Program-made: the position numbers and the translations under genes | Shown: positions 6,646-12,693 of the stretch, one piece after another | How the letters are laid out: every line of letters starts with the position of its first letter | Numbering within the stretch: the first letter of the stretch is position 1 | NCBI GenBank assembly: GCA_025455245.1 | Contig: JALOMX010000018.1 | Coordinates: forward strand, 1-12,693 | From: Chitinophagaceae bacterium | GTDB lineage: Bacteria > Bacteroidota > Bacteroidia > Chitinophagales > Chitinophagaceae | Reading direction: 5' to 3' | Length of the DNA: 12,693 nucleotides | The notes under the pieces: model-generated | What the model was told of the DNA's origin: nothing | Seen by the model: the letters and a program-made list of their open reading frames with translations, nothing else | Database searches by the model: none

Positions 6646-7781
6646 ACCGGCAATTTGATTATATCATAGCAGGTGCAGGAGGGGCGGGGCTTTCTCTCCT
6701 GATGAGGATATTGGACGAACCAACCCTTTTAAGAAAAAAAATTCTCCTTATAGACCGTGGCCCAAAGACAGCAAACGACCGAACCTGGTGTTTCTGGGAA
6801 AAGGGAAATGGCTATTTTGAAGAAACGGTTTACCGCCGTTGGGATAAACTGCGGGTAAAGCACCCAAAAGGAAATATCAATCTTTCCATGAACGGGTATA
6901 GTTATAAAATGATCCGTTCGGTTGATTTTTATCAGCATTGTTTCGAAAGGATCAGGAATGCCGGCAGCCGTGTTCAGCTTGTTTACGGAAGTGTTACGGA
7001 AATTAAAGATGACACCGGTGAGGTAACGGTTGACGGATTTACTTATCAGGGAGGTATTGTTTTTTCGAGCATACTTCTTGCGCCGCCACAGCTTAAACCC
7101 ACACAGCATTACCTGTTACAGCATTTCAGAGGTTGGTGGATTGAGACAGCGCAGGATAGTTTTGATCCTGATACGGCCGACCTGATGGACTTCAGGGTGC
7201 CGCAGGAACATGGATGCACTTTTGTGTATGTTATGCCCCTTTCCCCCAAAAAAGCGCTGGTAGAGTACACCCTTTTCTCGGAAAAGGAACTTGACTCAGA
7301 ACAATACGATTCAGGTTTGAAAAATTATATTCAACAAAACCTCGGATTGGATTCCTATAGTATAAAAGAAGTAGAGAATGGTGTGATTCCAATGACTAAT
7401 TACCGTTTTCCCGGCAAGCAGGGTAAGGTCATTTTTTTAGGTACTGCAGGCGGACAAACAAAAGCTTCGACAGGCTACACTTTTTCCAATATGCAAAAGC
7501 ATGCAGCCGCTTTGGTTAGGGGGCTCGTGTTAAATAATCCACAACTTTTAGCAGGTTCAAATTCTTCAAGGTTTCTCCTGTACGACAGTATTCTACTAAG
7601 GGTATTAAAAGAGGCAAAAATGCCCGGTGCAGATGTATTATTCAGTATTTTCAAACGAAACAGGGCGTCAACGGTATTTCGTTTTCTGGACAACGATTCT
7701 GAATGGTATGAAGAAGCGGGGATTATGATCAAGGCGCCATGGCGTGTATTTACGTCTGCTGCCATTGCTGAAATTATGTAG
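6642..7781 (+). CDS. crtY: Lycopene cyclase, CrtY type
   Basis: A flavin-dependent lycopene beta-cyclase of 379 residues. The N-terminal dinucleotide motif GAGGAG occupies residues 11-16, the family signature NDRTWCFWE is at 45-53, and the expected catalytic Glu lies in the PLSPKKALVEYT segment (E208). Other family marks are IPMTNYRFPG and the GGQTKASTGYTF stretch (TGYTF 277-281). It forms beta rings from psi ends of lycopene or gamma-carotene. The start is TTG at 6642: the first internal Met is residue 21, after the flavin motif, so no later start can be real. The TTGA overlap with the crtZ stop mirrors the common ATGA coupling. Whether one or both ends are cyclised depends on competition with CruF and CrtD. 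Confidence 0.94.
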   Translation: MNRQFDYIIAGAGGAGLSLLMRILDEPTLLRKKILLIDRGPKTANDRTWCFWEKGNGYFEETVYRRWDKLRVKHPKGNINLSMNGYSYKMIRSVDFYQHCFERIRNAGSRVQLVYGSVTEIKDDTGEVTVDGFTYQGGIVFSSILLAPPQLKPTQHYLLQHFRGWWIETAQDSFDPDTADLMDFRVPQEHGCTFVYVMPLSPKKALVEYTLFSEKELDSEQYDSGLKNYIQQNLGLDSYSIKEVENGVIPMTNYRFPGKQGKVIFLGTAGGQTKASTGYTFSNMQKHAAALVRGLVLNNPQLLAGSNSSRFLLYDSILLRVLKEAKMPGADVLFSIFKRNRASTVFRFLDNDSEWYEEAGIMIKAPWRVFTSAAIAEIM

Positions 7782-7807
7782 CACTTCCATTCATTTGATT
7801 CTAAACC

Positions 7808-7815
7808 TATATTTG
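7808..7815 (+). promoter_or_regulatory. Bacteroidota -7 element upstream of sulP
   Basis: TATATTTG is an exact TAnnTTTG match. It lies 26 bases after the crtY stop and about 92 bases before the sulP ATG. No TTG at the expected -33 distance was found; a TTTG at 7794-7797 is only 10 bases away, too close. This probably starts the sulP-can transcript independently of the crt genes, but the missing -33 match limits confidence. Confidence 0.45.
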
Positions 7816-7824
7816 CTTTGTGTG

Positions 7825-7884
7825 ATGCCGGTAATAAAATATTTATCGCCTTTAGCTTTGGAATGTGGTTTAGAAAGCCGGCAT
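7825..7884 (+). promoter_or_regulatory. Inverted repeat in the sulP leader
   Basis: ATGCCGG (7825-7831) and CCGGCAT (7878-7884) are perfect complements with 46 bases between them, within the presumed 5' leader of sulP. They could close a leader RNA domain about 24 bases before the start codon. No known riboswitch class is recognised, and a chance pairing is possible. Confidence 0.25.
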
Positions 7885-7907
7885 AACCTATAACAACCAT
7901 CTCTTAC

Positions 7908-9473
7908 ATGTCGAAATTTTTTAAATCTGCTGCAGCCGATTTACCGGCTTCTATTGTTGTGTTCCTGGTAGCGCTTCCGCTGTGTCTTGGCGTGGCGGTT
8001 GCCTCCGATGCAGCGCCGATTACCGGGATTATTGCCGGAATGGTTGGGGGCATCATTATCGGTATTTTCAGCGGATCGCAGTTAAGTGTCAGCGGGCCTG
8101 CAGCAGGACTTACGGCGATAGTGGCGGGTGCTATCGGAAAGCTTCCGAGTTATGAAGTTTTTCTGGTGGCAGTGGTTTTGGCAGGTATTTTCCAAATCGG
8201 GCTTGGGTATGCAAAAGCAGGGATAATCGGAGATTTTATTCCGAATTCCGTTATCAAAGCTATGCTTGCTGCCATCGGATTGATCCTTATCCTGAAGCAA
8301 TTTCCTCACCTTATTGGTTATGACGCCGATCCTATCGGGGATGAAGCTTTTCTGCAAAAGGATAATGAAAATACTTTTACTGAAATATTCAAGGCCTTTA
8401 GCCGCTTTACATTGGGGGCTGTCATTATCGGGCTTTTTTCTATCGGGATCCTGTTGATCTTCGAATTGAAGAAGGTTAAAAAGCAAAGGATTTTTCAGTT
8501 TATTCCCGGACCATTGATTGTGGTTATTGCCGGCGTATTGCTCAATCTGTTCTTCAGGGTAAGTATGCCTGATTGGGCCCTTTCCGGTGATCACCTCGTT
8601 CAGTTGGATGCGTTTAGTAATCCTGTTGATTTTTTTAAAGCATTGCCTTCTCCCGATTTCACACAGGTGATGAATAAAGATGTTATTGTAGTTGCGGTTA
8701 CCATTGCCCTCGTTGCAAGTATAGAAACCCTCCTTAGTATTGAAGCTGTTGATAAAATTGACCCGCAGAAAAGGTTAACCCCTACCAACCGTGAACTCAA
8801 GGCTCAGGGTATCGGCAACCTTGTATCAGGTCTTTTGGGTGGCTTGCCGGTAACATCGGTAATTGTAAGAAGTTCGGCCAATGTAAGTTCGGGAGCCAAA
8901 ACCAAGCTTTCCACCATTTCGCATGGCGTGTTGCTCCTGCTTTCGGTATTGTTTATTCCCAACCTGCTTAATCTTATTCCAAAGGCTGCACTTGCTGCCA
9001 TCCTCATTATGACAGGTTATAAGTTAGCCAAGGTGAGTATTTTTAAAGAATATTATAAAAAAGGATGGAGTCAGTTCATCCCTTTTATTGTTACCGTGGT
9101 TGCTATTTTACTGACCGACCTTCTTGTGGGCATTTTCATCGGGCTATTGGTAGGTATTTATTTTGTATTGAAAAGCAATTACAAATCATCCATTTTTACC
9201 ATCCGCGATGAAAACCGCTTCCTGATTCGGTTCAGAAAGGAAGTTACCTTTTTAAACAAAGCACACCTGAAAGAACAGTTGGAAGAAATTCCGGACAATA
9301 CCTCTGTGTTGGTTGATGCTACCAAATCAGAATTTATTGACAATGATATTGTTGACCTGATGAATGATTTTATCATTAATGCGGAAACAAGGAACATAAG
9401 GGTTTATATAAAATATGCCGGTGGAGAAAACCGGAACTATTTTAATGATATAGCGGGCAGGGTCATAAAGTGA
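7908..9473 (+). CDS. SulP-family anion (probably bicarbonate) transporter with STAS domain
   Basis: A 521-residue inner-membrane permease of the SulP/SLC26 family. The first helix region contains ALPLCLGVAVAS (22-33), followed by the family motif SGPAAGL (62-68). Many hydrophobic helices continue to about residue 420, including the block GLPVTSVIVRSSANVSSGA. A cytoplasmic STAS-like domain fills roughly 425-515. SulP carriers move sulfate, bicarbonate or other anions. Bicarbonate (BicA-like, sodium-driven) is favoured because a carbonic anhydrase gene follows after 39 bases and an SbtA gene is next to that. Similar SulP plus anhydrase pairs are described in marine Bacteroidota. No sulfate-assimilation gene is nearby. 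Substrate remains an inference from context. Confidence 0.9.
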   Translation: MSKFFKSAAADLPASIVVFLVALPLCLGVAVASDAAPITGIIAGMVGGIIIGIFSGSQLSVSGPAAGLTAIVAGAIGKLPSYEVFLVAVVLAGIFQIGLGYAKAGIIGDFIPNSVIKAMLAAIGLILILKQFPHLIGYDADPIGDEAFLQKDNENTFTEIFKAFSRFTLGAVIIGLFSIGILLIFELKKVKKQRIFQFIPGPLIVVIAGVLLNLFFRVSMPDWALSGDHLVQLDAFSNPVDFFKALPSPDFTQVMNKDVIVVAVTIALVASIETLLSIEAVDKIDPQKRLTPTNRELKAQGIGNLVSGLLGGLPVTSVIVRSSANVSSGAKTKLSTISHGVLLLLSVLFIPNLLNLIPKAALAAILIMTGYKLAKVSIFKEYYKKGWSQFIPFIVTVVAILLTDLLVGIFIGLLVGIYFVLKSNYKSSIFTIRDENRFLIRFRKEVTFLNKAHLKEQLEEIPDNTSVLVDATKSEFIDNDIVDLMNDFIINAETRNIRVYIKYAGGENRNYFNDIAGRVIK

Positions 9474-9512
9474 TCCGGTCTATTATTTTTTAATTCTAAA
9501 TCAGATTGCAGT

Positions 9513-10145
9513 ATGAATGCCTACGAAAAATTATTGCTGGAGAACAAAGCCTGGGCACGTGAAAAAACTTTGGAAGACCCGGAATATTTCAAGCGCCTCG
9601 TCAATATTCAGACACCCGAGTTTTTATGGATCGGCTGTAGCGACAGCAGGGTACCCGCCAATGAAATAACCGGAACCTCTCCCGGCGAAATTTTTGTTCA
9701 GCGCAACATTGCCAATATGGTCATTCATACCGACCTCAACCTGCTCAGTGTTTTGCAATATGCTGTTGATGTACTTAAGGTTAAACATATTATTGTATGC
9801 GGCCACTATGGTTGTGGTGGTGTAAAAGCCGCAATGGGTAATCAGAGCTTTGGTATTATTAATAAGTGGCTGCGAAATATCAAAGACGTTTACCGTTTGC
9901 ATGAAGAAGAACTTGTAGCCATAAAGGATGAAAGCGAACGGGTGAACCGTCTGATTGAGCTGAATGTGCAGGAGCAGGTTTTAAATCTTGCCAAAACTTC
10001 TATTGTTCAGCATGCATGGAAAACCGATCAGCGTCCTCATTTGCATGGTTGGGTTTACAGCCTTCACAACGGTATCATCAAACCGGTATGTGATATGGAA
10101 CCCAATACCCATATTGATCATATATACGAATATGATAATCCTTAA
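9513..10145 (+). CDS. can: Type II beta-carbonic anhydrase
   Basis: A 210-residue beta-class carbonic anhydrase catalysing CO2 + H2O to bicarbonate + H+. Zinc ligands C42, H98 and C101 are in place ([10 protein letters not shown] at 39-48 and GHYGCGG at 97-103), and the Asp-Arg dyad D44/R46 is intact. The protein is closely similar to Can of E. coli and the Haemophilus enzyme. W39, R64 and Y182 correspond to the bicarbonate-binding allosteric triad known in the type II subclass (W39, R64, Y181 in Haemophilus). It has no signal peptide, so it is cytoplasmic. The gene follows sulP by 39 bases with no terminator visible, so they are probably one operon. Its stop overlaps that of the convergent sbtA. 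It would equilibrate imported bicarbonate with CO2. Confidence 0.95.
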   Translation: MNAYEKLLLENKAWAREKTLEDPEYFKRLVNIQTPEFLWIGCSDSRVPANEITGTSPGEIFVQRNIANMVIHTDLNLLSVLQYAVDVLKVKHIIVCGHYGCGGVKAAMGNQSFGIINKWLRNIKDVYRLHEEELVAIKDESERVNRLIELNVQEQVLNLAKTSIVQHAWKTDQRPHLHGWVYSLHNGIIKPVCDMEPNTHIDHIYEYDNP

Positions 10146-11098
10146 GTGATTATTGTCCAGTAAAGAGGGATTCCAAAAGTGATATTGAATGGGAAAGTAA
10201 CACCCAAAGCCATTGGTATGTATAAACCGGGGTCGGCATCGGGTGCTGCGTGGCGCATGGCTGCGGGTACGGCAATATACGATGCACTGGCTGCAAGTAC
10301 GGCAAGCATCAGGCGGTTACCATCATGCAATGGCAAATACCCTGAAAGCCACGCGGTGAGGCAACCATTGAAGGCCGGTACAAGAATGGCAAAGGCTGTC
10401 GCAAACCAGCCGTATTTTCTGAAACTTTTGAATCGTTTTGCAGCGAGCATACCCATTTCGAGCAGAAATACAGCAAGGAAGCCTTTAAATATGTCGCTTG
10501 TAAATGGCTCAATACCCTTTGCCTGTTTTTCATCGCTGATCATTCCAATCAACAGGCTGCCCAATATCATTAAAACACTTCCGTTGGTAAAGCCATCGTA
10601 CACCACCCGACGGATGGGCATCTGAACCGTGCTTTCCTTTTGGTATCTGCGCATGAGCAGCACACCAATAATAATTGCCGGAGCTTCCATCAATGCCATA
10701 GCGGCTACCATATAACCTCCATAGTATATTTCCCTTGCCTCCAAAAAACCTGAAGCGGCCACAAAGGTTACCGCACTTACCGAACCAAATGCCGCTGCTA
10801 CCGCACCGGCATCGCTTACCGATAACCTTTTTTTTAGAATAAAAAAGGTATAAAGCGGAACAATGCAGGCAAGTATAGCTGCCGCTATCATTATGACCGT
10901 GATCTCGCTGGTAAAGCCGCTGTGTGCAAGCTCTTCGCCACCCCTGAATCCAATGGAAAATAATAAGTACAACGAAATAAACTTTGAAGTGGATTCAGGT
11001 ATTTGTAAATCACTTTTGACTACAGCAGCAAATACGCCCAGCAAAAAAAACAACAAAACCGGGTTGGTTAGATTGCTGATAAGAACCTGATAATCCAT
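10142..11098 (-). CDS. sbtA: Sodium-dependent bicarbonate symporter, SbtA family
   Basis: An integral membrane protein of 318 residues with about ten helices, matching the SbtA/DUF897 family of high-affinity sodium-bicarbonate symporters first defined in cyanobacteria. The key discontinuous-helix loop GSVSAVTF is at residues 105-112, and its C-terminal counterpart appears as [11 protein letters not shown] near the end; these loops form the substrate/sodium sites in known structures. The start ATG reads on the minus strand at 11098-11096, and the first hydrophobic helix begins within 15 residues. It is convergent with can: the stops share the TTAA at 10142-10145. No sbtB-type PII regulator gene is visible. 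It would import bicarbonate beside the SulP carrier; function in a heterotroph is inferred. Confidence 0.9.
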   Translation of the reverse strand: MDYQVLISNLTNPVLLFFLLGVFAAVVKSDLQIPESTSKFISLYLLFSIGFRGGEELAHSGFTSEITVIMIAAAILACIVPLYTFFILKKRLSVSDAGAVAAAFGSVSAVTFVAASGFLEAREIYYGGYMVAAMALMEAPAIIIGVLLMRRYQKESTVQMPIRRVVYDGFTNGSVLMILGSLLIGMISDEKQAKGIEPFTSDIFKGFLAVFLLEMGMLAAKRFKSFRKYGWFATAFAILVPAFNGCLTAWLSGYLPLHDGNRLMLAVLAASASYIAVPAAMRHAAPDADPGLYIPMALGVTFPFNITFGIPLYWTIIT

Positions 11099-11290
11099 TT
11101 CAAAAAAGGTTGATTGGACTGCAAAAATGCAGGCTTTAGACCAAAACCGCCTCTATTTTAAAAGTTGCAGCCTGAAAAATGCCATAAAACGAGGTGCTTA
11201 AAAAAAAATTACGAAGTATTTTAAACTTCACACTAATAATTTAACTTCACATGGTTAAAAAAAATCATTTCCTTAACACCAGCATTTTAT
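11099..11290. promoter_or_regulatory. Divergent sbtA-aspA intergenic region
   Basis: These 192 AT-rich bases must hold promoters for both sbtA (minus) and aspA (plus). No exact TAnnTTTG was found on either strand. A 5-bp perfect inverted repeat CTGCA/TGCAG (11119-11132) lies just upstream of sbtA. A repeat cluster nearer aspA is listed separately. No Shine-Dalgarno sequence precedes aspA. Confidence 0.5.
11213..11251. promoter_or_regulatory. Direct repeats and dyad upstream of aspA
   Basis: AACTTCACA occurs at 11224-11232 and again at 11243-11251, exactly 19 bases apart. The first copy is the right half of a near-palindrome GAAGTATTTTAAACTTC (11213-11229), with GAAGT/ACTTC as perfect arms. 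The spacing, close to two helical turns, places repeats on one DNA face. They could be operators for aspA, for sbtA or for both. Confidence 0.35.
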
Positions 11291-12693
11291 ATGACAAATT
11301 TCAGAACCGAGCATGATTTCCTCGGTGAAAAAGAAATCTCCAACGACCTTTATTATGGCGTACAAACCCTAAGAGCCAAAGAAAATTTCGACATCACCGG
11401 TATTCCGCTTTCCAGTCAGCCTGTTTTTATTAAAGCATTTGCCTTTGTAAAAAAGTGTGCCGCGCTTGCCAACCATGATTGCGGTATTCTGAGTAAAGAG
11501 AAAACAGATGCTATTTGCTATGCTGCCGATCGCCTGATCAAAGGTGAATTTACCGATCAGTTTGTCAGTGATCTGATTCAGGGCGGGGCAGGTACTTCCT
11601 GCAATATGAATGTAAATGAAGTGATCGCCAATATCGGGCTTGAGCATATGGGCCACAAAAAAGGCGAATACAAGTATCTGCATCCTAACAATGATGTGAA
11701 TTGCAGTCAAAGCACCAACGATGCCTACCCAACGGCCTTCAGATTGGCGCTATACCTGAAGATCAATGCTTTTACAGAAGCGCTTGAAAAACTCCGGGAA
11801 TCTTTTTACAACAAAGGCAAGGAATTTGGTGGTATTTTGAAAATGGGCCGAACCCAATTGCAGGACGCGGTACCCATGACGCTTGGGCAGGAATTCAATG
11901 CATTTGCCACCACCATTGGCGAGGATATTCAACGATTGAAGGAAGCGCAAATGTTATTGGTAGAAGTGAATATGGGCGCAACGGCAATTGGAACCGGGGT
12001 AAATGCACCACAGGGCTATGCCGAGAAAGTGGTAGCCTATATGAAAGACCTGAGTGGGATACCCGTGGTACTCGCTTCCGACCTGATAGAGGCTACGTAC
12101 GATACAGGGGCCTATGTTCAACTCAGCGGAACCATGAAGCGGAGTGCCGTTAAGCTCAGCAAAATATGCAACGACCTTCGCCTGCTCAGCAGTGGGCCGC
12201 GCTGCGGACTCAATGAGATCAACCTGCCTCCTATGCAACCGGGATCAAGCATTATGCCCGGCAAGGTGAACCCCGTTATTCCTGAGGCAATGAACCAAAC
12301 CTGCTTTTATGTAATAGGCGCCGACCTTACAGTAACCATGGCAGCCGAAGCCGGACAATTGCAATTAAACGTGATGGAACCGGTCATTGGTTTCGCATTG
12401 TTTACCTCGCTTGAATACCTTACCAAAGCCTGCCTGATGCTAAAGGATAAATGTGTGGATGGCATTACAGCCAATGCCGACAGAATGAAAGAAATGGTGA
12501 TGCAAAGCATTGGTATTGTTACTCAGCTTAATCCCATAATAGGTTACGAGGCTAGCGCAAGCATGGCACGCGAAGCATTGCAAACCGGCAAAAGCATTCA
12601 TCAGCTTGCAGTAATTCAACACAAACTGATTACACAGGAAAAATGGGAGGAAATATATTCATTGGAAAACCTCATTAATCCAAAGTTTATTAA
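11291..12693 (+). CDS. aspA: Aspartate ammonia-lyase (open at window end)
   Basis: This fumarase/aspartase-superfamily lyase converts L-aspartate to fumarate and ammonia. The signature GSSIMPGKVN lies at residues 318-327 and carries the catalytic Ser region; SQSTNDAYPT starts at residue 139, and GATAIGTGVNAPQGY lies near the middle. STNDAYPT favours aspartase over class II fumarase, which usually has SSNDVFPT. The N-terminus MTNFRTEHDFLGEKEIS is typical, starting at ATG 11291. The frame has 467 complete codons and two further bases (AA) at the edge. Aspartases are about 465-480 residues long, so only the last few codons are missing. The terminal TAA at 12691 is out of frame. Transcribed divergently from sbtA, it may serve aspartate catabolism and feed fumarate to the TCA cycle. 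Confidence 0.95.
   Translation, partial: MTNFRTEHDFLGEKEISNDLYYGVQTLRAKENFDITGIPLSSQPVFIKAFAFVKKCAALANHDCGILSKEKTDAICYAADRLIKGEFTDQFVSDLIQGGAGTSCNMNVNEVIANIGLEHMGHKKGEYKYLHPNNDVNCSQSTNDAYPTAFRLALYLKINAFTEALEKLRESFYNKGKEFGGILKMGRTQLQDAVPMTLGQEFNAFATTIGEDIQRLKEAQMLLVEVNMGATAIGTGVNAPQGYAEKVVAYMKDLSGIPVVLASDLIEATYDTGAYVQLSGTMKRSAVKLSKICNDLRLLSSGPRCGLNEINLPPMQPGSSIMPGKVNPVIPEAMNQTCFYVIGADLTVTMAAEAGQLQLNVMEPVIGFALFTSLEYLTKACLMLKDKCVDGITANADRMKEMVMQSIGIVTQLNPIIGYEASASMAREALQTGKSIHQLAVIQHKLITQEKWEEIYSLENLINPKFI

Noticed and set aside
8082..8594. A 170-codon minus-strand frame within sulP
   Set aside because: Its translation is polar and repetitive in Asn, Lys and Asp, as expected when membrane-helix codons are read backwards.
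10179..10625. A 148-codon plus-strand frame within sbtA
   Set aside because: The minus-strand SbtA frame is full length with both signature loops; the plus frame is its shadow.
12691..12693. TAA at the last three bases as the aspA stop
   Set aside because: The aspA frame reads ATT (12689-12691) then AA, so this TAA is out of frame; the true stop is beyond the window.
1..12693. Search for tRNA, rRNA, CRISPR arrays, transposases or attachment sites
   Set aside because: None was recognised; genes are tightly spaced, co-directional and of ordinary chromosomal type.

Overview
The window comes from a member of the Bacteroidota. The CrtI, CrtB, CrtD, CruF, CrtZ and CrtY sequences are of the Bacteroidota type. 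Genes lack clear Shine-Dalgarno sequences. At least one intergenic region holds the -7 element typical of the phylum (TAnnTTTG, at 7808-7815), and base composition is moderate with AT-rich gaps. The exact family cannot be fixed; a Chitinophaga-, Saprospira- or Cytophaga-like lineage is a guess.

Layout. Positions 1-250 are a non-coding regulatory region rich in dyads and in a repeated TTGTTTA/TAAACAA word. It precedes an ECF sigma factor gene (251-751), which ends in a good intrinsic terminator (788-823). A co-directional carotenoid cluster follows: crtI (847-2319), crtB (2338-3174), idi (3227-3766), crtD (3795-5288), cruF (5340-6023), crtZ (6163-6645) and crtY (6642-7781). A roughly 110-bp fold-back sequence fills the cruF-crtZ gap. 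Next is an inorganic-carbon module: a SulP-type anion (probably bicarbonate) transporter (7908-9473) and a type II beta-carbonic anhydrase (9513-10145), both on the plus strand. An SbtA-type sodium/bicarbonate symporter lies convergently on the minus strand (10142-11098), its stop codon overlapping that of the anhydrase. Divergent from sbtA is aspartate ammonia-lyase (11291 to the window edge), still open at the last base after 467 codons.

How the genes work together. Idi balances IPP and DMAPP. CrtB makes phytoene, CrtI desaturates it to lycopene, and CrtY cyclises one or both ends. CruF hydrates the 1',2' bond of the open end, CrtD introduces the 3',4' double bond, and CrtZ hydroxylates the beta ring. 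With no ketolase (CrtW) or glycosyltransferase visible, the predicted end product is saproxanthin, with zeaxanthin as a possible by-product. GGPP synthase (CrtE) is not in the window. An ECF sigma gene next to crt genes, with repeated inverted operator-like words, resembles the light-responsive LitR/LitS (CarH-type) arrangement known elsewhere; no MerR-type regulator is visible here. The carbon genes probably supply and equilibrate bicarbonate for carboxylation reactions in a heterotroph, since no carbon-fixation enzyme is present. AspA interconverts aspartate and fumarate.

I found no mobile element, CRISPR array, tRNA or rRNA. No truly unknown system is evident. The most interesting points are regulatory: the sigma/crt upstream region, the TTG starts, the fold-back element, and the pairing of two different bicarbonate transporter families around one allosteric-type carbonic anhydrase.
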